A stretch of DNA of 47,706 bases from an uncultured Pelagibacteraceae bacterium (GCA_902572775.1 CACGHF010000004.1:1-47706), one strand, 5' to 3'; shown: positions 18,390-29,156, counted from the stretch's first letter. Made by a program: numbers and translations. Notes: generated by a model from the letters alone, not told the origin.

Positions 18390-19136
18390 ATGATTATATT
18401 ATCAATTCTTTTCTTTGTAACTGCATTAATATACTCAAGTGTTGGTTTTGGGGGAGGCTCAACATATCTCGCAATACTTTTAATTTGGGGTGTGCCTTAC
18501 ACAATATTTCCCGTTATAGCCCTTATATGTAATATTATTGTTGTATCTGGTAATTCTATTAATTTTATAAGATCTAAGAATATAAACTTTAATTTACTTT
18601 TTCCTTATTTAATTGGCTCCATACCTTTTGCCTTTATTGGAGGATCGATAAAAATTGAAAAAAGTTTATTTGAGATTTTATTATTTTGTGTTTTGTTGGT
18701 TGCAGGCATTTTTTTATTAATTGAAAGTAAATCTTTTAATAAAAAGCAAATTAAAATTAATAAAATACCAAGATTAATCTCAATTTCTTTTGGATCGATA
18801 ATTGGCTTTATGTCAGGTATAGTGGGAATTGGTGGAGGAATTTTTTTAAGCCCTCTTCTATTTTTAATGAAAGTTGGATACCCTAGACATATAACCAGTA
18901 GTGCATCTTTATTTATATTAATCAATTCTATCTTTGGAATAGCTGGACAGTTGACAAAAGATCAGGTTTTAGATCAAGTTATTACCTATTGGCCATTATT
19001 TTTATCGGTACTTATTGGAGGACAAATTGGTAGTGTGTTAAATATTAAATTTTTATCGAACAAAATATTAGCTCTACTAACTTCTTTTCTTGTAATTTTT
19101 GTCGCAATAAGAATGGGAATTAAACTTGTTGCTTAA
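18390..19136 (+). CDS. TauE/SafE family (sulfite exporter-like) membrane protein
   Basis: Duplicated glycine-rich TM motifs SVGFGGGSTYLAIL and GIVGIGGGIFLSPLL. Confidence 0.85.
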   Translation: MIILSILFFVTALIYSSVGFGGGSTYLAILLIWGVPYTIFPVIALICNIIVVSGNSINFIRSKNINFNLLFPYLIGSIPFAFIGGSIKIEKSLFEILLFCVLLVAGIFLLIESKSFNKKQIKINKIPRLISISFGSIIGFMSGIVGIGGGIFLSPLLFLMKVGYPRHITSSASLFILINSIFGIAGQLTKDQVLDQVITYWPLFLSVLIGGQIGSVLNIKFLSNKILALLTSFLVIFVAIRMGIKLVA

Positions 19137-19173
19137 TATTGAATAAATTTCCTTTTATTATATTTAAAGCATT

Positions 19174-19761
19174 ATGAAAAACATTAAGCCTTTTGGTCCA
19201 TCAATAGGAAAAACAAAAGTTTCAAAGAAATTTTTTAATATCTTGAACAAAGAGATTGATAATAAAGTTTTAACAAAAAATAATGATTATAGCTCTAAAC
19301 TAGCTAGTCAAATTAAAAAAGAAATTAAAATTTCAAATAATTTTATAAAAAAAAATTTAGAGAAAGAAATAAAAAAAAATATCAAAGATTTTCTTAAAAA
19401 TGAAAAAATTAAAAAAGTTAAAAATATTAAAATATTAAATTTATGGGTAGTTAGTCAATTTAAAGATGAATATAACCCTATTCATTATCATGATGGAGAT
19501 ATATCTGGTGTAGGTTATTTAAAAGTCCCAAAAGATATGACCAAAAATAAACTTTTAAAAAATAAAAAAAATAAGACAAATGGCACAATTGATTTTATAA
19601 ACGGACAAAAGGGTTTTTTAAGCAAAAGTATTTTTAACATTTTGCCTAAAGAAAGAGATTTGATAATTTTTCCAAACTATTTAATGCATACCGCATATCC
19701 ATTTAATATTAATTCTGAAAGAAGATCTTTTTCTTTTAATGCTAAAATTATTTTTAAATAA
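19174..19761 (+). CDS. Putative 2OG-Fe(II) oxygenase-like protein
   Basis: NPIHYHDGDISGVGYLKVP (HxD-type motif), distal His LMHTAYPF and RRSFSFN. Confidence 0.65.
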   Translation: MKNIKPFGPSIGKTKVSKKFFNILNKEIDNKVLTKNNDYSSKLASQIKKEIKISNNFIKKNLEKEIKKNIKDFLKNEKIKKVKNIKILNLWVVSQFKDEYNPIHYHDGDISGVGYLKVPKDMTKNKLLKNKKNKTNGTIDFINGQKGFLSKSIFNILPKERDLIIFPNYLMHTAYPFNINSERRSFSFNAKIIFK

Positions 19762-19807
19762 ATAATTTATGAATACTAACATCACATATTGAAGCAATAG
19801 CAAAAAA

Positions 19808-20695
19808 TTAAATAGTTTGTTTGTTTCCACCTTTTTTAACAAAGTAAATACCAATGCAAACTGCGATTAAAGAAATTAAAACTTTTGTAGTAATTAATTC
19901 TTTCAAAAATATGTAACCTAAAATAGTTCCAAAAATTGGTATCAAATAAGAAACTTGAGATTGAAAAATTAATCCATTTGTTGTCAAAATTCTAAAACGT
20001 AATAACCAAGCAATACCAGTAGGAACAATTCCTAAATAAATAGCTGAAATTAGAGAGTCTGTTCTTGGCATAGTTTGAAATGGTTGTTCAATTAAAAATG
20101 TTAATGGTAACAAAATAATTATTGCCCAAATTAAAATAGATCCAGTAACATTTTCATTTTTTTTCTTACTTATTTTCAATGTTAGTACCCCACCTACAAC
20201 ATAACAGGTTGATCCAAGTAATATTAATAAAGCTGAAACAAAATTATTTTCATCTATTAAAAGATTATCAGAAAATAAAAAAACTATTCCAGAAAATCCA
20301 ATTAAAATTCCAATAGTTTTTACTAAATTGAATTTTTCATTTTTTGTATAAAAATGAGCTAAGACCGTTGAGCTTAAAGGAGTGGTTGACATTAATATAG
20401 CTGCCAAATTACTTTGAATTGATTTAATTCCATAAGCAATTAAGAAAAATGGAGCTACCAAATTAATAAAGCCAATCATTGCAAACCAATGCCAATCTTT
20501 AGAAAAAGCTTCAACTTTAATATTTTTAAAATAACACAAAAGTAGAACTGGAATTACTCCAAAAAATACTCTCAGGAAAGCAATTGTAACTGGGCCAAAA
20601 GAATAAGTTGCTATTTTAATATTAAAAAATGCAGAAGCCCATATGAGAGATAATATTGTTAGTAAAAAATAATCAATTATTTTTGGTTGTCTCAT
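19808..20695 (-). CDS. EamA/DMT-family transporter
   Basis: About 10 TM helices; internal repeat; SLIWASAFFNIKIA N-terminus. Confidence 0.85.
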   Translation of the reverse strand: MRQPKIIDYFLLTILSLIWASAFFNIKIATYSFGPVTIAFLRVFFGVIPVLLLCYFKNIKVEAFSKDWHWFAMIGFINLVAPFFLIAYGIKSIQSNLAAILMSTTPLSSTVLAHFYTKNEKFNLVKTIGILIGFSGIVFLFSDNLLIDENNFVSALLILLGSTCYVVGGVLTLKISKKKNENVTGSILIWAIIILLPLTFLIEQPFQTMPRTDSLISAIYLGIVPTGIAWLLRFRILTTNGLIFQSQVSYLIPIFGTILGYIFLKELITTKVLISLIAVCIGIYFVKKGGNKQTI

Positions 20696-21174
20696 TCTGT
20701 TATCTCTTTTATCTCGCCAGAAGTTAATGAAATTAAATTTTCAAAATTTATTCCGAAAACTGCATTAGGATGGCCTGCAGCTGCAAAAATTGAGGAGAAT
20801 CTGTTTAAAGTTTCATCTATATAAATTTTTATTTTCGTTAAATGTCCTGTTGGAGAAACTCCGCCAATTGTATATCCAGTAATTTTTTTAACATCATCTG
20901 GGTTTGCCATTGAAACATCTTTTTGATTTAAAATTTTTTTTAATTTATTTAATGAACACCTTTTATCTCCAGAAACTAAACATAAAACATAACTATCCCC
21001 TGCCTTAAAAAGTAAGCTTTTGACAATTGCCCCTACTTTGCAACCTAAAGCTGTAGCTGCATCGTTAGCTGTTCTGGCAGTTTGCTCTAAAATAATTACT
21101 TTAAGATCTGGGTTAAATTGTTTTAGTGATTTTTCTGCTCTTATAACTGGCTCTTTATTTAGTATTGAATTCAC
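20692..21174 (-). CDS. YbaK/EbsC (aminoacyl-tRNA deacylase-like) family protein
   Basis: TARTANDAATALGCKVGAIVKSLLF...YVLCLVSGDKR...GYTIGGVSPTGH. Confidence 0.85.
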   Translation of the reverse strand: MNSILNKEPVIRAEKSLKQFNPDLKVIILEQTARTANDAATALGCKVGAIVKSLLFKAGDSYVLCLVSGDKRCSLNKLKKILNQKDVSMANPDDVKKITGYTIGGVSPTGHLTKIKIYIDETLNRFSSIFAAAGHPNAVFGINFENLISLTSGEIKEITE

Positions 21175-21311
21175 AAATTTAATTAATTTATTATTTTAGT
21201 GACTAATTACACTACTTATGTGAAAATTGCATAGGTGTTATTTATTAAATAAGCAATATTTTTAAGTATTTTTTTGCTAATTAGGCCAAACAAAATTACA
21301 TAGGAGACAAA

Positions 21312-22718
21312 ATGAGTGCAGCAAACGTATTAAAATTTATCAAAGAAAAAGAAGCAGAATTTGTGGATCTAAGATTCACTGATCCAAGAGGAAAACTTCA
21401 ACACTTAACTATGGACGCTTCAATAGTTGATGAAGATATGTTGAATGAGGGTGTCTTTTTTGACGGTTCATCTATTGCTGGTTGGAAAGCAATTAACGAG
21501 TCTGACATGATTTTAAAACCTGATACTGCAAGAATGTTCATGGATCCTTTTACGTCTCATAATACTGTGGTTTTGTTTTGTGACATTCTAGATGCAATTA
21601 AAAAAGATCCCTATGAAAGAGATCCAAGAGGTGTTGCTAAAAAAGCTGAAGAATATTTAAAAGCTTCAGGCATAGGTGATAAAGCTTTTTTTGGACCTGA
21701 GCCAGAATTTTTTGTTTTTGACGATGTAAGAATTAAAAATGATATGAATGAGTGTGGATTTAAATTAGATAGTAAAGAAGGTCCTTATAATTCAGGTAAA
21801 GAATATGAAAATGGAAATATGGGTCATAGACCTCAAATTAAAGGAGGATATTTCCCAGTGCCACCAGTTGATAGTGAACAAGACATGCGTGGTGAATATC
21901 TTAAAAATTTGAAAGAAGTTGGTATTAAAGTTGAAAAACATCACCATGAAGTTGCTCCTAGTCAGCACGAGCTTGGAATGTACTTTGGAACTTTAGTAAA
22001 CCAAGCTGATAACGTGCAATTATATAAATATGTTGTTCAAATGGTTACACACTCGTTTGGAAAAACTGCAACTTTTATGCCAAAGCCAGTTGCTGGAGAC
22101 AATGGTTCAGGTATGCACATCCACCAATCTATTTGGAAAGGTGATACACCGGTATTTTCAGGTGAAGCTTATTCTGGATTAAGTGAAACCGCTTTGCATT
22201 ACATTGGCGGAATCCTTAAACACGCTAAAGCAATTAATGCTTTTGCTAACTCTACAACAAATAGTTACAAAAGATTAATTCCAGGTTTTGAAGCTCCAGT
22301 TCTTCTTGCATATTCAGCAAGAAATAGATCTGCTTCTTGTAGAATACCGATCACATTGAGCAAAAAAGGTGCAAGATGTGAGATTAGATTCCCTGATGCT
22401 GCGGGAAACCCATATTTAACTTTCGCAGCTATGTTAATGGCTGGAATTGATGGAATTAAAAATAAAATTCATCCAGGTGAGTCTTTTGATAAAGATTTAT
22501 ATGAATTACCACCTGAAGAAGTTAAAGCTATCCCAACAGTTTGTGGTTCTTTAAGAGAAGCAATGGAAAGTTTAGATAAAGACAGAGAGTTTTTAACTCA
22601 AGGCGGTGTCTTTACTGACGATCAGATTGATGCATACATTGCTCTGAAGTTTGAAGAGATACACAAATTTGAACATGCACCTCATCCTGTAGAGTTTGAG
22701 ATGTATTACAGTAGCTAA
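21312..22718 (+). CDS. glnA: Type I glutamine synthetase
   Basis: [29 protein letters not shown]; full length 468 aa. Confidence 0.97.
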   Translation: MSAANVLKFIKEKEAEFVDLRFTDPRGKLQHLTMDASIVDEDMLNEGVFFDGSSIAGWKAINESDMILKPDTARMFMDPFTSHNTVVLFCDILDAIKKDPYERDPRGVAKKAEEYLKASGIGDKAFFGPEPEFFVFDDVRIKNDMNECGFKLDSKEGPYNSGKEYENGNMGHRPQIKGGYFPVPPVDSEQDMRGEYLKNLKEVGIKVEKHHHEVAPSQHELGMYFGTLVNQADNVQLYKYVVQMVTHSFGKTATFMPKPVAGDNGSGMHIHQSIWKGDTPVFSGEAYSGLSETALHYIGGILKHAKAINAFANSTTNSYKRLIPGFEAPVLLAYSARNRSASCRIPITLSKKGARCEIRFPDAAGNPYLTFAAMLMAGIDGIKNKIHPGESFDKDLYELPPEEVKAIPTVCGSLREAMESLDKDREFLTQGGVFTDDQIDAYIALKFEEIHKFEHAPHPVEFEMYYSS

Positions 22719-22727
22719 TAAACTTTA

Positions 22728-22913
22728 TTACTGTCTAGTTGTTGCAATTGTATCTTTGTTAACACCTTTTTTGACTACGTAATCTTGTGTGCCGTTCGCA
22801 CCGGTTTCAACTTCTTTACGTAGTTCTTTAAAGAATCTTTTTTCCTTTAAAGAGTCTTTCAAGTTTTTAACAAGATTTTTAAACTCAAATTTGTTCATAT
22901 AGAATCTATACAT
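22728..22913 (-). CDS. Small conserved-looking hypothetical protein (start may be at 22898)
   Basis: 61 aa ORF convergent with glnA; charged helical MNKFEFKNLVKNLKDSLKEKRFFKEL with a non-random C-terminus. Confidence 0.5.
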   Translation of the reverse strand: MYRFYMNKFEFKNLVKNLKDSLKEKRFFKELRKEVETGANGTQDYVVKKGVNKDTIATTRQ

Positions 22914-22964
22914 TAGATATGCATATAATGCAATACAGATATGCGATAAATGGGATAATACAAC

Positions 22965-23300
22965 TTATGATATTTTGAAAGACTCTCCGCAGCCGCAACG
23001 CTCAGTTTCATTAGGATTGTTGAACACAAATGATGAGGACAATTCCTCCTTTTTATAATCCATTTCAGTGCCAAGCAGATACATAATAGCGGCTGAATCA
23101 ACGAATACTTTCACGCCCTTATCTTCTATAACTTCATCATTAGGATTTAACTCTTTTGTATATTCCATTACATAAGACATCCCTGCGCAACCACCTGATT
23201 TCACTGATACTCTAACACCGATAGAATCTTTTTCAGCATTAGACATTATCTCTTTTATTCGTAATGCTGCGTTATCACTTAATTTAATTATAGGGTTCAT
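22965..23300 (-). CDS. sufA: Iron-sulfur assembly A-type protein (HesB/IscA/SufA)
   Basis: VSVKSGGCAGMSYVMEY and C-terminal RCGCGESF cysteines. Confidence 0.9.
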   Translation of the reverse strand: MNPIIKLSDNAALRIKEIMSNAEKDSIGVRVSVKSGGCAGMSYVMEYTKELNPNDEVIEDKGVKVFVDSAAIMYLLGTEMDYKKEELSSSFVFNNPNETERCGCGESFKIS

Positions 23301-23599
23301 TATAAATTCAATTCCAATTTTGCTGCTTCTGACATCATATCTTTATTCCACGGTGGATCCCAAACTAACTCAAGATCAACATCCTCTATACCTTCAACTT
23401 GCATTGCACCATCTTTTACTTCTTTAGGTAAACTTTCAGCTACTGGGCAATTTGGCGTAGTCAAAGTCATTTTAATTTTAGCAAACTTATCGTCCTCAAC
23501 CTTAATATCATAAATCAAACCCAATTCGTAGATATTTACAGGTAATTCAGGATCATAAATTTTTCTTATTTCTTCAATTATCTGCTCTTTTTTTGACAT
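23300..23599 (-). CDS. sufT: SufT (MIP18/DUF59 family)
   Basis: YDPELPVNIYELGLIYDI, MTLTTPNCPVAESLP, VDLELVWDPPWNKDMMSE. Confidence 0.9.
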   Translation of the reverse strand: MSKKEQIIEEIRKIYDPELPVNIYELGLIYDIKVEDDKFAKIKMTLTTPNCPVAESLPKEVKDGAMQVEGIEDVDLELVWDPPWNKDMMSEAAKLELNL

Positions 23600-23602
23600 A
23601 AT

Positions 23603-24067
23603 TTAATTTTCCGTTTTTACTTCATCAATTTTTTCATCAAAAGCAGAAACCATTGTATGCCAAGATAAAGTTGCGCACTTAACTCTCATTGGATATTGCT
23701 TAACACCAGATAAACACATTAGTTTAGTTTTTTCATCTTCACTCAAATACTTAGATTTTAATTCAGGATTTTCCTTAATCATTCCTAAAAAATCCTCAAC
23801 TATCTCTTTAGCCTCATGCTCATTTTTTCCTTTAATTAAATCTGTCATTATAGAAGCTGAAGCCATTGAAATCGCACAACCACTCCCTTCGAAGGATGCA
23901 TCTTCTACAATTTTTTGTCCATTTAGTTTTAAATAAACATGAACATTATCACCACAAAGTGGATTATTACCTTTAGCGTCTTTATTAAAACCTTCAGTCT
24001 TTCTAAGATTTCTAGGATTCTTACCGTGTTCTAATATAATTTCTTGATAAAGTTCTTTTAAATTCAT
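23603..24067 (-). CDS. sufU: SufU/IscU-like scaffold protein
   Basis: HGKNPRNLRK, NPLCGDNVHVYLKL, FEGSGCAISMASASIMTDLIKG, C near C-terminus. Confidence 0.9.
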   Translation of the reverse strand: MNLKELYQEIILEHGKNPRNLRKTEGFNKDAKGNNPLCGDNVHVYLKLNGQKIVEDASFEGSGCAISMASASIMTDLIKGKNEHEAKEIVEDFLGMIKENPELKSKYLSEDEKTKLMCLSGVKQYPMRVKCATLSWHTMVSAFDEKIDEVKTEN

Positions 24068-25284
24068 TATAAATTAAATATTTTTTTACAGTTGTTAATT
24101 GACTCATTCAACTGATCTAAATCCTCTTTTGTATTATAAACACCAACCGATGCCCTAGCACTAGCTGGAATATTTAATTTGTCATGTAGAATTTGACAAC
24201 AATGATGTCCTGCTCTTATTGCAACCCCGTCTTCATCCAAGATAGTTGCTATATCATGAGGGTGAACTCCTTCTATAGTGAATGATAAAACCCCTCCTTT
24301 ATTTATTGGATTTCCGATAAGTTTAACTGAGTTATTTTTTTGTAATAGTTCTTGCCCATATTCAACTAAATCAGCTTCATGTTTCATAACATTTTCGATG
24401 CCAATTCTTTCTAAAAATTTTATTGATTGGTCAAAAGCAATTACTTGTGCTGTAGCCATAGTACCAGCCTCGTATTTATTAGGTAATTCACCATAGGAAA
24501 TCCTATCTTTTTTAACTTCATTTATCATTCCTCCACCACCTTGGTATGGAGGTAATTCTTCTAACCATTTTTTTTTGCCATATAGAACTCCCAAACCTGT
24601 AGGTCCATACATTTTGTGACATGAAATTGCATAGAAATCACAATCTAAATCTTGCATATCTAGTTTTAAATGTGGTGCTCCCTGACATCCATCGACTACA
24701 ACAATTATTCCTTTTGAATGTGCAAGCTGGGTAATTTCTTTTACGGGTAAAATTGCGCCTGTTACATTCGACAGATGAGTAATAGAAATTAATTTTGTTT
24801 TTGGAGTTATTTTCTTTTCTATTTCTTCAAGTGTAATTTCACCTTCTTCATTTATTTCAGCAAAATTAATTTTTATATTTTTTGATTTTCTTAAGAAATG
24901 CCATGGCACATAATTTGAATGATGCTCAAGTTCCGTAATTAATACTTCATCACCCTCCTGTAGGTAACTTTGGCCTAATGTATTAGCAACTAAATTTAAT
25001 GCTTCTGTAGCACCTTTTGTAAAAACAATTTCATTTTTATCTTTAGCGTTGATATATTTTTGAACTGATGATCTTGTGTTTTCGTATAAATTTGTTGCTG
25101 CTACAGCAAGATAATGAACACTTCTTCCGACGTTAGAAAATTGTTTGGTATAAAATTCATTAATTCTATCCACAACTATTTTTGGTTTTTGTGAAGAATT
25201 TGCACTATCTAAATAAACTAAATCATTATTTTGAATTTTTTCATCAAAAATTGGAAATTCTTTTTTTATTTGATCAATATTCAT
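24067..25284 (-). CDS. sufS: Cysteine desulfurase SufS
   Basis: YLDSANSSQKP, SCHKMYGPTGLGVLYGKK, RAGHHCCQ. Confidence 0.95.
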   Translation of the reverse strand: MNIDQIKKEFPIFDEKIQNNDLVYLDSANSSQKPKIVVDRINEFYTKQFSNVGRSVHYLAVAATNLYENTRSSVQKYINAKDKNEIVFTKGATEALNLVANTLGQSYLQEGDEVLITELEHHSNYVPWHFLRKSKNIKINFAEINEEGEITLEEIEKKITPKTKLISITHLSNVTGAILPVKEITQLAHSKGIIVVVDGCQGAPHLKLDMQDLDCDFYAISCHKMYGPTGLGVLYGKKKWLEELPPYQGGGGMINEVKKDRISYGELPNKYEAGTMATAQVIAFDQSIKFLERIGIENVMKHEADLVEYGQELLQKNNSVKLIGNPINKGGVLSFTIEGVHPHDIATILDEDGVAIRAGHHCCQILHDKLNIPASARASVGVYNTKEDLDQLNESINNCKKIFNL

Positions 25285-26528
25285 TCTTTAATTCCAAGCA
25301 TATTTTTTATTAAGTTTTTTATTTCTGAGTCAGTAATTTTTTCCACAACGTCAAGTAGAAAACCATTAATCAATAGCTCTCTTGACTGCTGATAACTTAA
25401 ACCTCTAGACATTAAATAAAATATAGAGTCTTCATTTAAACTACCTGATGCTGAACCATGCGAACACTTAACGTCATCAGCATAAATTTCTAGTTCTGGC
25501 TTGGCATTAAACTCCGATTCTTTATTTAACAATATTGCTTTGCTCAATTGGTATCCATCAGTTTTCTGAGCATCTGAATTTACAAATATTTTGCCTTGAT
25601 ACACCGCTTTAGAACTTTGTTCTAAAACACTTTTAATTAATTGATAACTTTTTGTATTTTCAGTTAAGTGATTTATTATTGATCTAATTTCATGATGTTT
25701 ATCATTATTCAATGAAAAAACACCATTAACAAAAGCTGATGCATAAACTCCGTTCAAATTACAGTTTATCTCATTTTTAGAAAAATTTGATCCAGAAGAT
25801 AAAATAAATGTTTCAGAAATACTGTTCTTGTCTTGATCAATATTATTAAAAGAATACTTAATATTTTTATTCTCAAATTTATCTACTTTATAGTTTTTTA
25901 AAACAGCATTTTCCTTTAATTCAAAGTTATAAAATATATTTAAAAAATTCTTTTCAGATGCATCATTAAACAAATCAATTAGTCTTAACGAGCTATCTTT
26001 ATCTAGTTCAAAATTAAGTCGTAAATTAATGTTTTTAGACCAAATTTTTGAATTTGTTGTATGATAGATAATAAGAGGTTTTGCTAAATGATAACCTTTT
26101 TTTACCAATATTTTAAAACATTTATTAGTAAAGGCATTATTTAAATCAGATAATGAATTGCTATTTTCAAATTTATTTATAGTTTCTGATTGATCAATTA
26201 TTTCTATTTGATCTTTTTTTTCATATTCAAAATCAATTTTTTCAATTCTACCATTTATAAAAACTATTTTATTGTGCTCTAATCCATCTACGAATACAGA
26301 GGTATCAACTTTATTAGTAGAAGCTTGATCATTATAAAAACTAAGTTCTCCAATATTATTTTTTATTATTTGATTAAGATCTGAAAATTTCCAATCTTCT
26401 TCTTTTTTATTTGGAAAACCTTTGTCTATAAAATTATCTAAACAAAATTTTTTTATCTCAATATCTTTTTGAGATAAACTTAAATTTTTTATACTATTAT
26501 AAAAATCTTTTTGTAATTGTTCTTTCAT
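25281..26528 (-). CDS. sufD: Fe-S assembly protein SufD
   Basis: C-terminal AKPELEIYADDVKCSHGSASGSLNEDSIFYLMSRGL; position between sufC and sufS. Confidence 0.93.
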   Translation of the reverse strand: MKEQLQKDFYNSIKNLSLSQKDIEIKKFCLDNFIDKGFPNKKEEDWKFSDLNQIIKNNIGELSFYNDQASTNKVDTSVFVDGLEHNKIVFINGRIEKIDFEYEKKDQIEIIDQSETINKFENSNSLSDLNNAFTNKCFKILVKKGYHLAKPLIIYHTTNSKIWSKNINLRLNFELDKDSSLRLIDLFNDASEKNFLNIFYNFELKENAVLKNYKVDKFENKNIKYSFNNIDQDKNSISETFILSSGSNFSKNEINCNLNGVYASAFVNGVFSLNNDKHHEIRSIINHLTENTKSYQLIKSVLEQSSKAVYQGKIFVNSDAQKTDGYQLSKAILLNKESEFNAKPELEIYADDVKCSHGSASGSLNEDSIFYLMSRGLSYQQSRELLINGFLLDVVEKITDSEIKNLIKNMLGIKE

Positions 26529-27263
26529 TTAATTAAAATTTTCGTATCCTTTTTTCTCTAATTCTAAAGCTAAATCTGGACCACCAGATTTTACAATTTT
26601 TCCATTTATCAAAACATGAACAAAGTCAGGTTTTATATAATCAAGTAATCTTTGGTAGTGTGTAATAATTAAAAATGAATTATTTTTATCTCTTAATGTG
26701 TTAACTCCATCTGCAACAATCTTTAAAGCATCAATATCTAAACCAGAATCTGTTTCATCTAAAATTGAAAGTTTTGGAGCTAGCAACGACATCTGTAAAA
26801 TTTCATTTTTCTTTTTTTCACCTCCAGAAAAACCAACATTTAATTGTCTGTTTAATTTTTCCTCATCAAATTTTAATTCTTTAGACTTTTCTTTTACCAA
26901 TTTTAGAAACTCAATAGCATCAAGCTCTTTCTCACCCCTAGCTTTTCTAACAGCATTTAAAGAAGTTTTTAAAAATATATTTGTATTTACACCTGGAATT
27001 TCTAAAGGATATTGGAAAGCTAAAAATATACCCTTGTGTGCTCTTTCCTCTGTTTCAAGTTCAAATAAATCTTTTTCTTCAAAAAGAACTTCCCCTGAAA
27101 CTTCATAACCTTTTTTTCCAGATAGAATATTTGATAATGTGCTTTTTCCAGATCCATTAGGGCCCATAATTGCGTGAACCTCACCAGGATTTATATCTAA
27201 TGATAGCCCATTTAAAATAGACTTATTATCAATCGTTGCATTTAAATTATTTATTTTAAGCAT
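26529..27263 (-). CDS. sufC: Fe-S assembly ATPase SufC
   Basis: GPNGSGKSTLSNIL, FSGGEKKKNEI, LSILDETDSGLDIDAL. Confidence 0.96.
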   Translation of the reverse strand: MLKINNLNATIDNKSILNGLSLDINPGEVHAIMGPNGSGKSTLSNILSGKKGYEVSGEVLFEEKDLFELETEERAHKGIFLAFQYPLEIPGVNTNIFLKTSLNAVRKARGEKELDAIEFLKLVKEKSKELKFDEEKLNRQLNVGFSGGEKKKNEILQMSLLAPKLSILDETDSGLDIDALKIVADGVNTLRDKNNSFLIITHYQRLLDYIKPDFVHVLINGKIVKSGGPDLALELEKKGYENFN

Positions 27264-28705
27264 TAGCCTACACTTCCTTCCAAACTGATACCTACAAGTT
27301 TTTGTGCTTCTACAGCAAATTCCATAGGTAGTTGTTGCAATACTTCCTTACAAAAACCGTTAACAATTAAGCCGACAGCTTCCTCTGGATTTAATCCTCT
27401 TTGTTGGCAATAATGTAACTGCTCTTCACTTATCTTGGATGTGGTTGCCTCGTGAGCAATATTGGACTCAGAATTTTTATTTTTTATATAAGGCACAGTG
27501 TGAGCTCCGCATTTATTACCCATTAATAAAGAGTCGCACTGAGTATAATTAGTTGAATTTTTTGCTTTTGATGAAATATCAACCAAACCTCTATAAGTCA
27601 TATCTGAACTACCCGCTGATATTCCTTTCGAAATTATTTTACTTTTAGTATTTTTGCCTAAATGGATCATTTTGGTACCTGTATCTGCTTTCTGGTAATT
27701 GTTAGTAATTGCTATTGAATAAAACTCACCAACAGAATTATCTCCTTTTAGAATACAACTAGGATACTTCCAGGTAATTGCGGAACCTGTTTCAACTTGT
27801 GTCCAAGAAATTTTAGAATTTTTTCCTTTGCACAAACCTCTTTTGGTTACAAAATTATAAATTCCACCTTTTCCATCTTTATCGCCTGGATACCAATTTT
27901 GTACGGTTGAATATTTTATTTCCGCGTCATCAAGTGCAATTAATTCTACATTAGCAGCATGTAATTGATTTTCATCTCTCATAGGAGCTGTACATCCTTC
28001 TAAGTAACTAACATAACTTCCTTTGTCTGCAATAATTAAAGTTCTTTCAAATTGACCTGTATTAGATGCATTAATTCTAAAATAAGTTGATAGTTCCATT
28101 GGGCATCTAACACCTTCTGGAATGTATACAAAAGAACCATCTGTAAAAACTGCTGAATTTAATGTTGCAAAAAAATGATCACTTGTTGGGATTACTGAGC
28201 CTAAATATTTTTTGACTAATTCAGGGTGGTTTTGAATTGCCTCTGATATAGGGCAAAATATAATTCCTTGTTTTGTTAATTCATCTTTAAAAGTAGTGGC
28301 TACAGAAACTGAATCGAATACAGCATCAACAGCTATTCCATTTAATCTCGCTTGCTCTTGCAAAGGAATTCCAAGTTTTTTATAAGTTTCTAAAAGTTTA
28401 GGATCCAGTTCATCTAAGCTTTTTGGCTTATCTTTCATACTTTTAGGAGCAGAGTAATAATATAAATCTTGATAATCTATTTTTGGAAATTTTGGTTTTT
28501 GCCAATCAGGTTCTTTTAATACCTTAAATCTTTCAAAAGCTTTTAATCTAAACTCAAGCATCCATGCAGGCTCTTTTTTAATATTAGAAATAAATTTAAT
28601 GACATCTTCATTCAAACCTTTTGGGGCCTGGATATTTTCTATATCTGTTGAAAAACCATATTTATAATCTTTTAAATTATTTATTTCTTTTTGTCTGTTA
28701 TCCAT
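27263..28705 (-). CDS. sufB: Fe-S assembly protein SufB
   Basis: [42 protein letters not shown]; 480 aa. Confidence 0.96.
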   Translation of the reverse strand: MDNRQKEINNLKDYKYGFSTDIENIQAPKGLNEDVIKFISNIKKEPAWMLEFRLKAFERFKVLKEPDWQKPKFPKIDYQDLYYYSAPKSMKDKPKSLDELDPKLLETYKKLGIPLQEQARLNGIAVDAVFDSVSVATTFKDELTKQGIIFCPISEAIQNHPELVKKYLGSVIPTSDHFFATLNSAVFTDGSFVYIPEGVRCPMELSTYFRINASNTGQFERTLIIADKGSYVSYLEGCTAPMRDENQLHAANVELIALDDAEIKYSTVQNWYPGDKDGKGGIYNFVTKRGLCKGKNSKISWTQVETGSAITWKYPSCILKGDNSVGEFYSIAITNNYQKADTGTKMIHLGKNTKSKIISKGISAGSSDMTYRGLVDISSKAKNSTNYTQCDSLLMGNKCGAHTVPYIKNKNSESNIAHEATTSKISEEQLHYCQQRGLNPEEAVGLIVNGFCKEVLQQLPMEFAVEAQKLVGISLEGSVG

Positions 28706-28706
28706 T

Positions 28707-29132
28707 CTAAACTCTTGTTTCTTTATTGTTATTTAATAAATCTTTTAGGCTTTTATTTTCAAAGAATGTATTTATGTGTATTTCTAATTCATCCCATAAA
28801 TTATGAGTAATGCACTTTGTGGCTTTACCGTTGCATCCTTTTTTAGAATCTTTTTTACATTGAACAGTTTTTACTTTTTCATCAACTGCATGAAAGATAT
28901 TTGTTAATTTAATATCGTTCGGGTTTTTATTAAGAACATATCCTCCTTGAGTTCCTCTAATACTTTTGACAATTTCATTTTTTTTTAATTTAGAAAAAAT
29001 TTGTTCTAGATAATCTAAAGATATACCTTGTCTTAATGATATGTCTCTAAGCGATACTGGATTAATGTTATCAAACCTAGCTAAATCAACTAATGCCATT
29101 ACAGCATATCTACCTTTTGATGTAAGTTTCAT
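28707..29132 (-). CDS. iscR: Rrf2-family Fe-S regulator, IscR-like (start corrected to [14 protein letters not shown])
   Basis: Canonical Rrf2 N-terminus, three Cys plus His ([19 protein letters not shown]); upstream SD AAGGG; the ORF-track start at 29165 would overlap the IscR site. Confidence 0.9.
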   Translation of the reverse strand: MKLTSKGRYAVMALVDLARFDNINPVSLRDISLRQGISLDYLEQIFSKLKKNEIVKSIRGTQGGYVLNKNPNDIKLTNIFHAVDEKVKTVQCKKDSKKGCNGKATKCITHNLWDELEIHINTFFENKSLKDLLNNNKETRV

Positions 29133-29156
29133 TTTTTTACCCTTAAATTGTGGGTT

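Noticed and set aside
21175-21311. Known cyanobacterial/marine glnA (glutamine) riboswitch motif upstream of glnA
   Set aside because: The conserved sequence blocks I would expect for that RNA are not visible; only generic inverted repeats are present.
26698-27108. 136-aa plus-strand ORF antisense to sufC
   Set aside because: Mirror of sufC codon bias (Ser/Phe-rich translation), no RBS; typical spurious antisense ORF.
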